Source: Deltaproteobacteria bacterium
GTDB lineage: Bacteria; Desulfobacterota; Desulfuromonadia; Desulfuromonadales; BM103
DNA length: 64,000 bases
Reading direction: 5' to 3'
Assembly: GCA_005774545.1 (NCBI GenBank)
Contig: VAUL01000011.1
Span: forward strand, 1 to 64,000
Within the stretch, counting starts at the first letter, position 1; each line of letters begins with the position of its first letter. Position numbers and translations under genes: made by a program. Shown here piece by piece: positions 8,699 to 17,817 of this stretch. A model generated the notes under the pieces. It saw nothing but the letters and a program-made list of their open reading frames with translations. It was not told where the DNA came from and made no database searches.

Positions 8699-9673
8699 TC
8701 AGTGTGCGTGGCCGTGGTCGTGACCGCTCCGGCGCGGCCGGTGGCGCAGCTGCTGGATGACCGGGCCGGTCAGGCAGCTGGCGCAGTCGGCCTGCAGGGT
8801 GGTGTGGGTGATGTGGAACTCGCGGGCCAGCATCTCTTCGAGCCGGCCGACGATCTCCCCCTGGCGGCGGCGGTGCGCCGGATCGACGTCGATGTGCGCC
8901 GACAGCGCGGTGATGTGCGAGCAGATCGACCAGACGTGCAGGTGGTGGATGTCGCTGACCCCGTCCACCTCGCGCATCCGCGCCACCACCCGGTTGAGGT
9001 CGAGGTGCGCCGGCACCCCTTCGAGCAGGATGTGGCCGGCCTCGCGCAGCAGGCGCAGGGCGCCGAAGCCGATGATCAGCACGATCGCCACGGAGATCAG
9101 GGCGTCGAGCGCGAACCAGCCGGTGTAGAGCATGATCACCCCGCCGGCGATCACCCCCACCGAGGCGATGGCGTCGCCGAGCACGTGCAAAAAGGCGCTG
9201 CGCACGTTGAGGTCGTCGTGGGAGTGGCGGTGCAGCCGGGCGGCCGCGATCAGGTTCATGACCAGGCCGATGGTGGCGATGACGAACATCTCCCGGCTCT
9301 TGACCGCCTCGGGGTGCAGCAGCCGCTGCCAGGCCTCGGTGAGAATACCGGCGGCGATCAGCAGCAGGGTCAGGCCGTTGACCAGGGAGGCCATGATCTC
9401 GGCGCGGTGCCAGCCGTAGGTGCGCCGGTCGGTGGCCGGGAAGCGCGCCAGGCGGATCGCCAGCAGTGACAGGACCAGGGCGAACAGGTCCATGAACACG
9501 TGGGCGGCATCGGAGAGCAGCGCCAGGGAGTTGGTCCAGAGGCCGCCGGCGACCTCGGCGATCAGCGTCACCGCGGTCAGGGCGATGGCCACGTAGAAGC
9601 CGTGGCTCAGGCTGCGGTCGAGGTCGTCACCGGCAGGATGGTGGTCGTGGTCGTGACAGCAGGCTTGGCTCAT
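8699..9673 (-). CDS. Cation diffusion facilitator (CzcD/ZitB-type Zn2+ exporter)
   Basis: Inner-membrane metal/H+ antiporter of 324 aa. The His-rich N-terminus (CCHDHDHHPAGDD) and the His-rich C-terminal tail (HDHGHAH) are probable metal-loading segments. Six transmembrane helices include SLALLSDAAHVFMDLFAL (HxxxD site in TM2) and LGDAIASVGVIAGG (TM5 HxxxD-like region, HVLGD). The cytoplasmic CDF dimerisation domain contains HHLHVWSICSHITALSAHIDVD. Zinc, cadmium or cobalt are plausible substrates; zinc is inferred from subfamily likeness. Confidence 0.93.
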   Translation of the reverse strand: MSQACCHDHDHHPAGDDLDRSLSHGFYVAIALTAVTLIAEVAGGLWTNSLALLSDAAHVFMDLFALVLSLLAIRLARFPATDRRTYGWHRAEIMASLVNGLTLLLIAAGILTEAWQRLLHPEAVKSREMFVIATIGLVMNLIAAARLHRHSHDDLNVRSAFLHVLGDAIASVGVIAGGVIMLYTGWFALDALISVAIVLIIGFGALRLLREAGHILLEGVPAHLDLNRVVARMREVDGVSDIHHLHVWSICSHITALSAHIDVDPAHRRRQGEIVGRLEEMLAREFHITHTTLQADCASCLTGPVIQQLRHRPRRSGHDHGHAH

Positions 9674-9720
9674 CCGGCCATTCTAGGCGCGACGCCCCGG
9701 CAAAGCAACCCTCTGGGCGG

Positions 9721-9749
9721 TTGGCAGGCGGGCGGTGCTGTGCTATCCT
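9721..9749 (+). promoter_or_regulatory. Probable trxB promoter
   Basis: TTGGCA (9721-9726), a 17-bp spacer and TATCCT (9744-9749), 29 bp before the trxB ATG. Confidence 0.55.
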
Positions 9750-9778
9750 TGGCGGACTTTTCCCTTCGAGAGCAACGG

Positions 9779-10708
9779 ATGACCGATACCCTCTACGACG
9801 TTCTGATCATCGGCGGCGGCCCGGCCGGGCTGACCGCCGGTCTGTACACTTCGCGCGCCAAGCTGAAGACGCTGCTGGTCGAGCGGATGATCCTCGGCGG
9901 CCAGGTGATGACCACCACCAAGGTCGAGAACTACCCCGGCTTCCCCGGTGGCATCGACGGCCCCGACCTGATGGTGCGCTTCCAGGAGCACTGCCAGGAG
10001 TTCGGCCTGGAGACGATCAGCGGCGAGGTCACCGGCCTCATCGACCGGGGCGCGGTCAAGGAAGTCACGGTGGATGACCGGGTGATCCGCACCCGCAGCG
10101 TGATCGTCACCACCGGTGCCGAGCCGAAGAAGCTCGACATCCCCGGCGAAGGGGCGTTTGTCGGCCGCGGCGTCTCCTACTGCGCCACCTGCGACGGCGC
10201 CTTCTTCCGCAACGTCCCGGTGGCGATCGCCGGCGGCGGCGACACCGCCGCCGAGGAGGCGCTGTTTCTCAGCCGCTTCGCCAGCAAGGTCTACCTGATC
10301 CACCGCCGCGACCAGCTGCGCGCCACCAGGGTGCTGCAGGAGCGGATCCTCGCCCACGACAGGATCGAGCCGGTGTGGAACAGCGTAGTCGCCGAAGTTG
10401 TCGGCGACAACAGCGGCGTCACCGGCCTGGCGCTGACCGACCCGCAGGGGGGCACCCGCCGCACTCTCGAAGTCGCCGGGCTGTTCGTCGCCATCGGCGT
10501 CGTCCCCAAGGCGCACTTCCTCGCCGGGCTGCTCGATCTCGACCCGGAGGGGTACATCCTCACCGACGCCGAGTGCCGCACCTCGATGCCGGGGGTCTTC
10601 GCCGCCGGCGACGTGCGCAAGAAGATTCTCAAGCAGATTGCCACCGCCGTGGGGGACGGCGCGGTGGCGGCGATCGTCGCCGAGAAATACCTGGACAACC
10701 TGGCTTGA
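9779..10708 (+). CDS. trxB: Thioredoxin reductase
   Basis: FAD/NADPH enzyme that reduces thioredoxin, 309 aa. The FAD-binding motif IIGGGPAGLTAGLY is at the N-terminus. The redox pair is Cys135-Ala-Thr-Cys138 in YCATCDGAFF, the NADPH motif is IAGGGDTAAEE, and the second FAD motif is GVFAAGDVRKK near the C-terminus. I start at ATG 9779 (MTDTLYDVLI), because the longer open frame upstream lacks family sequence and would cross the promoter. The ComM-like gene follows after 94 bp on the same strand; that gap carries a GC-rich stem-loop and a tandem GCCGGCCTGT repeat. Confidence 0.96.
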   Translation: MTDTLYDVLIIGGGPAGLTAGLYTSRAKLKTLLVERMILGGQVMTTTKVENYPGFPGGIDGPDLMVRFQEHCQEFGLETISGEVTGLIDRGAVKEVTVDDRVIRTRSVIVTTGAEPKKLDIPGEGAFVGRGVSYCATCDGAFFRNVPVAIAGGGDTAAEEALFLSRFASKVYLIHRRDQLRATRVLQERILAHDRIEPVWNSVVAEVVGDNSGVTGLALTDPQGGTRRTLEVAGLFVAIGVVPKAHFLAGLLDLDPEGYILTDAECRTSMPGVFAAGDVRKKILKQIATAVGDGAVAAIVAEKYLDNLA

Positions 10709-10802
10709 CCCCGGCGGGCTCCCGCCCGCCGTCGCTGCACCACCTTTTATTGCTATTTGTGCCGGCCTGTTGCCGGCCTGTCATGACCATAAGGAGGGAC
10801 AT

Positions 10803-12332
10803 ATGCTCGCCAAGGTATTGGCCGGGGCGCCGCTCGGCATCGACGCCTACCCCGTGGAGGTCGAGGTCGACATCGCCCAGGGGCTGCCGCAGTTCGCCAC
10901 CGTCGGCCTCCCCGACGGCGCGGTCAAGGAAAGCAAGGACCGCATCAAGTCGGCGATCAAGAATTCCGGTTACGACTTCCCCACCCGCCGCATCACCATC
11001 AATCTCGCCCCCGCCGATATTCGCAAGGACGGCGCCGCTTTCGACCTGCCGATGGCCGTCGGCCTGCTCACCGCGACCGGCTTGATCGCGCCGGAGCAGT
11101 CCGGACGCTTCCTGTTCATGGGGGAACTCTCTCTGGATGGGCGAATCAAGCCGGTGCGCGGTCTGCTGCCGGTCGCCGCCGCGGCCGGGCGCTGGCCGGT
11201 GGAAGGGCTGGTGGTGCCGGCCGCCAACGCCGAGGAAGGGGCGCTGGTCGACGGCCTGCCGGTCTACCCGGTCACCACCCTGGCCGAGGTGGTCGAGTTC
11301 CTCGCCGGCAAGCAGGATCTCGCGCCGTGCCGGGTCGACGTGCCGGCCCTGTTTCGCGCCGCCTCCGGCGACGAGGTCGACTTCAGCGAGGTCTGCGGCC
11401 AGCAGCATGTCAAGCGGGCCATGGAGGTGGCGGCGGCCGGCGGGCACAACCTGCTGATGGTCGGCCCGCCGGGGAGCGGCAAGACCATGCTCGCCCGCCG
11501 CCTGCCGACCATCCTCCCCGAGCCGAGCTTCGCCGAGGCGCTGGAGACCACCAAGGTCCACTCGATCGCCGGGCTGCTCCCCGCCGACCAGGCGCTCATC
11601 GCCCGGCGGATCTTCCGCTCCCCGCATCACACCATCTCCGACGCCGGGCTGATCGGCGGCGGCGCCCACCCCCGCCCGGGGGAGGTGTCGCTGGCCCACC
11701 ACGGCGTGCTGTTTCTCGACGAGATGCCGGAGTTCAAGAAGAACGTGCTGGAGATGCTGCGCCAGCCGCTGGAGGACGGCCAGGTCTGCATCAGCCGGGC
11801 GGCACAGAGTCTGACCTACCCGGCCTCGTTCATGCTGGTGGCGGCGATGAACCCCTGTCCGTGCGGCTTCCTCGGCGACCCCCAGCACGCCTGCACCTGC
11901 ACCCCCGTGGCGATCCAGCGCTACCGCACCAGAATCTCCGGACCGCTGCTCGACCGGCTCGACCTGCAGGTGGAGGTGCCGCGCCTGGCCCACCGCGAAC
12001 TGGCCGAACCGGCGCCGACCGAGGCGAGCGCCACGGTGCGGGCGCGGGTCGAGGCGGCCCGCATGCGGCAGCGCGAGCGCTTCCAGAAGGAGGGGGTGCA
12101 CTGCAATGCGCGCATGCGCCCGCGCCACCTGCAGCGCTTCTGCAAGCCGGACGCCGCCGGACAGGCGCTGCTGGAGAAGGTCACCGACCGGCTGGGGCTG
12201 TCGGCGCGCAGCTACACGCGGATCCTGAAAGTGGCCCGCACCATCGCCGATCTGGCCGGCTGCGAACAGGTTGAGACCTCCCACCTGGCCGAGGCGATCC
12301 AGTACCGCAGCCTGGATCGGCGGATGCCTTAG
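10803..12332 (+). CDS. comM: ComM/YifB-type AAA+ ATPase (Mg-chelatase-like)
   Basis: 509 aa. The N-terminal Lon-protease-like fold (PVEVEVDIAQGLPQFATVGL) is followed by an AAA+ core with Walker A GPPGSGKT at 221-228, Walker B GVLFLDEMPE and the four-Cys element NPCPCGFLGDPQHACTC. The C-terminus is the Mg-chelatase C domain (GLSARSYTRILKVARTIADL). In other bacteria ComM is a hexameric helicase that promotes branch migration during natural transformation; that role is carried over by family only. AGGAGG lies 6 bases before the ATG. Confidence 0.93.
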   Translation: MLAKVLAGAPLGIDAYPVEVEVDIAQGLPQFATVGLPDGAVKESKDRIKSAIKNSGYDFPTRRITINLAPADIRKDGAAFDLPMAVGLLTATGLIAPEQSGRFLFMGELSLDGRIKPVRGLLPVAAAAGRWPVEGLVVPAANAEEGALVDGLPVYPVTTLAEVVEFLAGKQDLAPCRVDVPALFRAASGDEVDFSEVCGQQHVKRAMEVAAAGGHNLLMVGPPGSGKTMLARRLPTILPEPSFAEALETTKVHSIAGLLPADQALIARRIFRSPHHTISDAGLIGGGAHPRPGEVSLAHHGVLFLDEMPEFKKNVLEMLRQPLEDGQVCISRAAQSLTYPASFMLVAAMNPCPCGFLGDPQHACTCTPVAIQRYRTRISGPLLDRLDLQVEVPRLAHRELAEPAPTEASATVRARVEAARMRQRERFQKEGVHCNARMRPRHLQRFCKPDAAGQALLEKVTDRLGLSARSYTRILKVARTIADLAGCEQVETSHLAEAIQYRSLDRRMP

Positions 12333-12354
12333 CTTGGAAAACCCGGACAATTTA

Positions 12355-12387
12355 AAAAGGGGTCAGAATGGAATTCTGACCCCTTTT
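12355..12387. terminator. Perfect palindrome, probable bidirectional terminator
   Basis: A 15-bp perfect stem (AAAAGGGGTCAGAAT and its complement) with loop GGA, between the convergent comM-like and antiporter genes. The stem ends in TTTT on both strands. The GGGGTCAGAAT core also resembles palindromes associated with REP/IS200-type transposases in many bacteria, so it may be a dispersed repeat used as a terminator. Confidence 0.75.
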
Positions 12388-12411
12388 GGCTCCCCTTGTC
12401 CCTCGTCTTCG

Positions 12412-14100
12412 TTATCCACTTCGGACCAGCGCCAGGAATTCCGTAAAACTGGCGACATGCCCGGCGCGGCCGCGAATCTCCTCCCCCTTGAAGACCGTGG
12501 CGATGTCGGCCAGCAGTTCGAGGTGGGCGCCGTCGTCGTGGACCGGGGTGAGGAGCAGGAAGATCAGCCGGGCCGGCTGGCCGTCGGGGGCATCGAAATC
12601 GATCCCCGCCTCCGACAGGCCGACCGCGACCACCGGTCGCTCCAGGCCGCGCAGGCGGGCGTGCGGCACCGCCAGGCCGTGGCCGATGCCGGTCGCCATC
12701 ATCTCCTCGCGGATCATGACCCCGTCGACCACCTCGGCAGCGTCCAGCCCGGCGACCTCGGCGGCGGCCTTGGCCAGCTCGGCGACGGCCTCCTGGCGCG
12801 AGTGGGCCCTGAGATGGTTGACGAAGGTCCGCGCCGAGAGGAAATCGGTGAAGCGCCGCGGCTTCTTCAGGTGCAGCACGCGCTGCAGCAGCGGCCCGCT
12901 CATCAGCGAGGTCACCAGGGCCATGACCACCAGGGCGACGAACAGCCGCTCGCCGATCAGCCCGTACTTGAGAGCCAAAAGGCCTAAGATGATCTCCATG
13001 GCGCCGCGGGCGTTCATGCCGAAGCCCAGCGCCCACGCCTCGCGCCGCCCCAGGCCGCTGAAACGCCCGGCCAGGCCGCAGCCGAGCACCTTGCCGAGGG
13101 TGGCGATGATCAGCACCGACACCACCAGCAGCAGGTCGAACTGGGCGACGAAGTCGACCTTCAGGCCGATTCCGGCAAAAAAGAGCGGCGCGAAGATGAA
13201 GGAGACGAACTGCTCGATGGTGGCGCGGGTGCGCTCGCGCAGATGCCTGGAATCGCCGAGTGCCACTCCGGCGAGGAAGGCGCCGAAGATGGCGTGGATA
13301 CCGATCCACTCGGTGAAGGCTGCCGAAATCAGCGCCAGCGCCAGGGCGAAGCCGAGCACCCCGCCGGGCCAGCTGGCGTGGGCATGCAGCCACGGCAGCA
13401 GGCGGTTGATCAGCCAGCGCGCCGCAGTCAGCATGAATGCGGCGAAGAATAGGGTCAGGAAGATGGTCTGGCCGATGCTCAGGGCGTGGGCCGGCCCGGT
13501 ACCCAACATGCCGAGGATCACGGCGAAGACGATCCAGCCGACCAGGTCGTTGAACACCGCCGCCGCCACCACCAGCATCCCCAGGTCGCTGCGGTAGAGA
13601 TTCAGGTCCATCAGCGTCTTGGCAATCACCGGCAGCGCCGAGATCGACAGGGCCGTGGCCATGAACAGGGCAAAGAGCAGGGGGTCGGCACCGGCCTCGC
13701 GCCCCATCAGCTGCGGCAACAGCCAGGCGGCGCCGAAACCGACCGCGAACGGCACCAGCACCCCGGCCACGCCGACGTTGACGGCCAGCTTCCCCTGCCG
13801 CCAGATGGTCGAAAGATCGACCTCCAGCCCGGCCACCAACAGGAAGAGGGTGATCGCCAGGGTCATCAGGCCGTCGAGGGCCAGCGCCCCACCGCCGGTG
13901 CGCGGGAAGAGGAAGGCGCTCCACGCCGGCGCCAGGGCGCCGAAGACCGTCGGCCCGAGGAGAATGCCGGCGAGGATCTCGCCGAGCACCGCCGGCTGGT
14001 TGAAGCGGCGGGCGACCTCGCCGCACAGACGGGCGCTGGCCAGCAGCAGCCCGAGGGCGAGGAACATGGCGGTCGTTTCGGAGTGGGTCAGTGTCTGCAT
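12412..14100 (-). CDS. Cation/proton antiporter (CPA2) fused to a PTS EIIA-type domain
   Basis: 562 aa from ATG 14100; an in-frame ATG at 14157 would add 19 residues. The N-terminal ~390 residues form a Kef/NapA-like exchanger of about 12-13 helices: NQPAVLGEILAGILLGPTVFG, AGLEVDLSTIW, IHAIFGAFLAGVALG and GFGMNARGAMEIILGLLAL. The C-terminal ~145 residues are a type-2 PTS EIIA domain: MMATGIGHGLAVPHARL carries the His that is phosphorylated in EIIA (Fru/Ntr), and IFLLLTPVHDDGAHLELLADIATVF is the family signature. Phosphorelay control of transport is inference. It is convergent with the comM-like gene. Confidence 0.92.
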   Translation of the reverse strand: MQTLTHSETTAMFLALGLLLASARLCGEVARRFNQPAVLGEILAGILLGPTVFGALAPAWSAFLFPRTGGGALALDGLMTLAITLFLLVAGLEVDLSTIWRQGKLAVNVGVAGVLVPFAVGFGAAWLLPQLMGREAGADPLLFALFMATALSISALPVIAKTLMDLNLYRSDLGMLVVAAAVFNDLVGWIVFAVILGMLGTGPAHALSIGQTIFLTLFFAAFMLTAARWLINRLLPWLHAHASWPGGVLGFALALALISAAFTEWIGIHAIFGAFLAGVALGDSRHLRERTRATIEQFVSFIFAPLFFAGIGLKVDFVAQFDLLLVVSVLIIATLGKVLGCGLAGRFSGLGRREAWALGFGMNARGAMEIILGLLALKYGLIGERLFVALVVMALVTSLMSGPLLQRVLHLKKPRRFTDFLSARTFVNHLRAHSRQEAVAELAKAAAEVAGLDAAEVVDGVMIREEMMATGIGHGLAVPHARLRGLERPVVAVGLSEAGIDFDAPDGQPARLIFLLLTPVHDDGAHLELLADIATVFKGEEIRGRAGHVASFTEFLALVRSG

Positions 14101-14176
14101 GGCCGTCACGTCACCAGGGGATAGCGGCACCATAGCGGAGATTGCCGCGGTTGCCAACAGAAACGGCGCGCTGCGG

Positions 14177-14210
14177 TAAAACGCGGGGGGCGGCCTTACG
14201 GCCGCCCCCC
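14177..14210 (-). terminator. Terminator of the tol-pal operon
   Basis: An 11-bp GC stem (GGGGGGCGGCC at 14185-14195 with its complement at 14200-14210), a 4-base loop and then TTTT on the minus strand, 23 bp after the cpoB stop. Confidence 0.8.
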
Positions 14211-14232
14211 GGTCAGTTGCCCGCGCAGGGGA

Positions 14233-15030
14233 TCACTTCCCCCACTCCTTGAGCTTTTCCTTGGCCTTTTTGGCCTCCTCCGAGAGGGGGAAGCGCTCGG
14301 TCAGCTTTTTCATCACCAGCCGGGCGCTGGCCCGGTCCTTGAGGGCCTCGAAGGCCAGGGCCTGCTTGTACAGGGCGGCGGCCACCTTCGGATCGTCGCC
14401 GTACTTCTGCACGACCTCCTCGAACTGCAGGGCCGCCTTGTCGTAGGCCTTCTCCGCGTAGTAGGTCTCCCCCACCCAGTACGCGGCGTTGACCGCCCGC
14501 GGATCGGCGGGATAGCGCTTGAGGAAGGTCGTCATCAGCTCGCGGCCGGCCGCCGGTTCCTGCCGGTCGCGAATCGCCTGCAGGCCGCGCTCGTAGAGCG
14601 CATCGGCACTCTCTTCGGCCGGCGTGGCCGGCACGGCAGCCGCAGCGGCCGCCTGCTCCAGCCTGGCCAGGCGCTGCCCCAGGTCGGCGACCTGCAGGCC
14701 GAGCTCGTCCCGGAGCAGGGTCAGGTCCTGGCGCAGTGCGGCATCGGCCCGCCCCAGGTCGTCGAAGCGCCCCTGGTTGCCCTGCTGGTCGACCCGCACG
14801 CCGTCCACTCCGGCCTGCAACTCGGCCTGGCTGCGGGAGAGGGCCTCGAGCCTGGTCCTGACCCCCCCGGCGGTTTCTTCCTGCACCAGGCGCAGGTTGC
14901 GCTCGGTGTTGTCGAGCCGGCGGGTCAGCTCCAGGACCTCCCGCTGCAGCCGCAACTGTTCCTCGGTGGGCATGCATCCGCTGCCCAGCAGGGCAGCCAT
15001 CGCCAAGATCGCCAGCGGCAACTGTCTCAT
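14233..15030 (-). CDS. cpoB: Tol-Pal system protein CpoB (YbgF), lipoprotein form
   Basis: 265 aa from ATG 15030, preceded by GGGGAG. The signal MRQLPLAILAMAALLGSGC ends in a lipobox-like LGSGC, so it is probably a lipoprotein; E. coli CpoB is a soluble periplasmic protein. The central coiled coil (LELTRRLDNTERNLRLVQEE) corresponds to the trimerisation region. The C-terminal TPR units are ALYERGLQAIRD, AVNAAYWVGETYYAEKAYDKA and AALYKQALAFEALKDRASAR. CpoB coordinates PBP1B with Tol during constriction in E. coli. It is last in tolQRAB-pal-cpoB. Confidence 0.93.
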   Translation of the reverse strand: MRQLPLAILAMAALLGSGCMPTEEQLRLQREVLELTRRLDNTERNLRLVQEETAGGVRTRLEALSRSQAELQAGVDGVRVDQQGNQGRFDDLGRADAALRQDLTLLRDELGLQVADLGQRLARLEQAAAAAAVPATPAEESADALYERGLQAIRDRQEPAAGRELMTTFLKRYPADPRAVNAAYWVGETYYAEKAYDKAALQFEEVVQKYGDDPKVAAALYKQALAFEALKDRASARLVMKKLTERFPLSEEAKKAKEKLKEWGK

Positions 15031-15087
15031 CAGCCTGTCACTCCCCGGAACGGAAGCCCGCACGGCTCCCGGACGCTCCGCACCAGC

Positions 15088-15636
15088 TCAGCGGGCCACC
15101 TTGAACTCGGCCCGGCGGTTCTGCGCCCAGGCCTCCTCGCCGGAGGTCGTCACCAACGGCTTCTCCTCGCCGTACGAGATGATCGACAGGCGCTCGGCGG
15201 CGATGCCGAGCGACACCAAGTAGTTCTTGGCGGCCAGGGCCCGCCGCTCCCCGAGGGCCAGGTTGTACTCGTCGGAGCCGCGCTCGTCGCAATGCCCCTC
15301 GATGACGATTTTCTCCGCCGGGTGGCGGCGCAGGTAGACGGCATTCTGCTCGAGGACGACGCGCGCCTGATCCTCGAGGGTGAACTGGTTGTAGGCAAAA
15401 TTGATCCGCTTCAGACCGGCGACCTCCTGCAGGTCGGCCACGTCGCCGCTCTGCACCGGCTGGCTTTCGACGCCGAGCGGCTGCGGCTGGCGGGAGACGT
15501 CGGTCGCGGCCGGGGCGGCCGGGGGCGGCGGCGCCGGGGCCACCGGGGCCGGCTTGGTGGTGCTGGAACAGCCGACCGCCACGGCCAGCAACAGGGCAAG
15601 AGCACTCGCGAACGCGAAACAACGGGACTTTTTCAT
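15088..15636 (-). CDS. pal: Peptidoglycan-associated lipoprotein Pal
   Basis: Outer-membrane lipoprotein of 182 aa that anchors the envelope to peptidoglycan. I start at ATG 15636 because AGGAGG lies 8 bases upstream; the longer frame is untenable. The lipoprotein signal is MKKSRCFAFASALALLLAVAVGC in two parts: a basic N-terminus, then AVGC with the lipidated Cys. A Pro/Ala linker is followed by the OmpA-like domain: INFAYNQFTLEDQA, VIEGHCDERGSDEYNLALGERRA in two stretches (the Asp and Arg bind diaminopimelate) and the C-terminal NRRAEF. Confidence 0.96.
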   Translation of the reverse strand: MKKSRCFAFASALALLLAVAVGCSSTTKPAPVAPAPPPPAAPAATDVSRQPQPLGVESQPVQSGDVADLQEVAGLKRINFAYNQFTLEDQARVVLEQNAVYLRRHPAEKIVIEGHCDERGSDEYNLALGERRALAAKNYLVSLGIAAERLSIISYGEEKPLVTTSGEEAWAQNRRAEFKVAR

Positions 15637-15710
15637 CGAAGCAACCTCCTCTCGTTGCGCCGCGGCATGCGGCTGGACCCTCGGTTTCATCCTGATGAGG
15701 AAACCATTTT

Positions 15711-15739
15711 TCTATAACAGACGCCCCTGCAAAAAGCAA
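15711..15739 (-). promoter_or_regulatory. Probable internal promoter for pal-cpoB
   Basis: On the minus strand, TTGCTT (15734-15739), 17 bp and TATAGA (15711-15716), in the 119-bp gap between tolB and pal. A separate pal promoter also exists in other bacteria. Confidence 0.6.
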
Positions 15740-15755
15740 ATCGGGCCGGCGGCGG

Positions 15756-17063
15756 CTACCACACCACCGACCAGGCCGGATGGCTCCCTTCGGCCGCCAC
15801 CTGCCGGCCGCCGGTGCCGTCGGCGCGCATGATCCACAGGGCCTTTTTCCCCCCTCGTTCCAGCGAATAGACCAGGAAGCGGCCGTCCGGGCTCCAGCGC
15901 GGATGCTCCGCGCTCCCCGGGCCGAAGGTCAGCCGGCGCTCGTCGGTCCCGTCGGGACGGATGCTGTAGAGGTCGAAGCGGTTCCCCTCCTGGCGGGCGA
16001 AGACGATGCGATCGCCCTTCGGGCTCCAGGCCGGGGTGGCATCGTACCTGCCGTTGGCCGTCAGCCGCCGGCTCGCCCCGCTCGCCGCATCGAGGATGAA
16101 GATCTGCGGGGAACCGAGCCGGCTGGAGACGAAGGCCAGCTGCCGGCCGTCGGGGCTCCAGCTCGGATCGACATCGATGCCGAAGCTGTTGGTGAGGCGC
16201 TGGCGGATCGCGCCGTTCATCCCCAGCAGGTAGAGGTCCGGGTCGCCGTCGCGCGACAGGGTCAGCGCCAGGCCGCCGCCGTCGGGAGCGTAGCGCCCGG
16301 CGATGTTCAACCCGGGCTGGGAGGAGAGCCGCACCTCCCGGCCGGTGAAGACCTCCTTGCGGTAGAGGTCGGGGTTCCCCGCCCGGTAGGAGGTGAAGAG
16401 CAGCTCCTTGCCGGTCGGCGAGAAATCGGGGTTGAGGACGATGGAGCGGTGGTCGGTGAGGCGCAGCGGATTGCCGCCGTCGACATCCATCAGCCACAGT
16501 TCCTTGTGGCCGCTGCGGGTCGAGATGTAGGCGAGGCGCGCATCGAAGGGGCCGGCCTCGCCGGTCAGGGTCTTGAGGATGTCGTCGGCAAAGGCATGGG
16601 CGATGCGGCGCACGTCCGCCGGGCGGCCGATGAACCGCCGCCCGGTGAGCAGGCGGCGGTTCGGCACGTCGAACAGGCGCGCCTCGACGGCCAGCTGATC
16701 CCCCTCTACGCGGTAGGCCCCCTTGATCAGCACCTCGGCCCCGAGCAGCTGCCACTGGCCGAAATCGACCTGGGTGCTGAACAGGCCGACCTTGCCGGCG
16801 TCGTCGAGGAACACCTGCCGATCGAGGAAGCGGAACAGGCCGGCCAGGTCGAGATCGGCGGCCAGCACCGCCTCCAGTTCCTCGGCCACCGCCGGTACCG
16901 CCCCCCCCTCCTGGGGGAGGAAGCGGGTCAGGGCCAGCGGGATCGCCTGCTGGCCGGGGGCGGAAATCTCGATCTCGGCGCCGGCCGCGGGCGCGGCCGG
17001 CAGGAGGCAAAGCAGCCCCCCCAGCGCGAGAGCCGCCGCCAGGCTGCGCCAGGCGCAGCTCAT
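15756..17063 (-). CDS. tolB: Tol-Pal system beta-propeller protein TolB
   Basis: Periplasmic protein of 435 aa that links Pal to TolA. The signal peptide (ALALGGLLCLLPAAPAAGA) is followed by the N-terminal domain (GLFRFLDRQVFL) and a six-bladed propeller. The propeller is built of repeats of the form PxxSPDGRxLAFxSxRxGxxxIyxxD, e.g. NPDFSPTGKELLFTSYR, DPSWSPDGRQLAFVSSR and HPRWSPDGRFLVYSLER. The start codon overlaps the tolA stop (ATGA). Confidence 0.96.
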   Translation of the reverse strand: MSCAWRSLAAALALGGLLCLLPAAPAAGAEIEISAPGQQAIPLALTRFLPQEGGAVPAVAEELEAVLAADLDLAGLFRFLDRQVFLDDAGKVGLFSTQVDFGQWQLLGAEVLIKGAYRVEGDQLAVEARLFDVPNRRLLTGRRFIGRPADVRRIAHAFADDILKTLTGEAGPFDARLAYISTRSGHKELWLMDVDGGNPLRLTDHRSIVLNPDFSPTGKELLFTSYRAGNPDLYRKEVFTGREVRLSSQPGLNIAGRYAPDGGGLALTLSRDGDPDLYLLGMNGAIRQRLTNSFGIDVDPSWSPDGRQLAFVSSRLGSPQIFILDAASGASRRLTANGRYDATPAWSPKGDRIVFARQEGNRFDLYSIRPDGTDERRLTFGPGSAEHPRWSPDGRFLVYSLERGGKKALWIMRADGTGGRQVAAEGSHPAWSVVW

Positions 17064-17817
17064 CGCAGCCCCGCCAGGTCTTTCATCGCCTTCAGGTTGA
17101 AGACCACGCGGACCTCCTCCAGGCGCTCCGGTAGAGGCTGCGGCAGCTGCTGCGACTTGACCAGAGCACGCTTGATCGATTCGTTGAACTGCGCATCCTT
17201 CGACTCCATTTCGAAGCTGAACCGCTCCAGCCGCCCGTTGCGGCTGTAGGTCACCCGCACCCAGGCCTCGACGCCGGCGGCCTTGCGGGGATCCGCCAGC
17301 AGGTAGGGGGAGAGTGCCCAGTTCTGCTGGATCGCGGCCTGCACGTAGGCGAGGGTGCCGACCCCCGCCTCCGTCCCCCGGGCATCCGAGAGCCCGACGG
17401 GGGTCTCCTTCGGCACGGCCTGCGCCTGCCGCATGGCCGCGAACTTCTCCTGCAGAGCGCGCTCGTCGCGCAGCTTCTCCAGGGCAGCGGCCACCCGGCG
17501 GTCGGTGCTTCCGGCCGCCGCCGGACCGGCCGGGACCGCCGCCCGGACCGGCGCCTTTTCCGGCGGAGCCGGGACCGGCGTGTCCGGGGTGCGCGGCTCG
17601 GGCCGCCCGGCCTGGGGATCGAGGACCGGCTTGTGCACCAGGTCGACGTAGTAGACCGGTGGCTTGTCGCTGCGCGCGGCATGGCCGGGCCAGCCGCCGG
17701 CAAGGGCGAAGAGCAGCAGTCCGTGGAGCAGCAGGGACACCAGGTAGGCGGCGAACAGGCGGCCGGCCCGCTGGTCGGCGTGAAATCCCGAGCGGGGGCG
17801 GAACGGACGGACGGCGG

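Noticed and set aside
12412-12420. Isolated DnaA-box-like TTATCCACT at the antiporter stop
   Set aside because: Single near-match that contains the stop codon; expected by chance and lacks the cluster geometry.
12329-14026. Long second open frame antiparallel/parallel to the antiporter gene
   Set aside because: Frame-shifted shadow with very high Arg/Pro/Gly; the antiporter frame has clear transmembrane helices and the EIIA domain.
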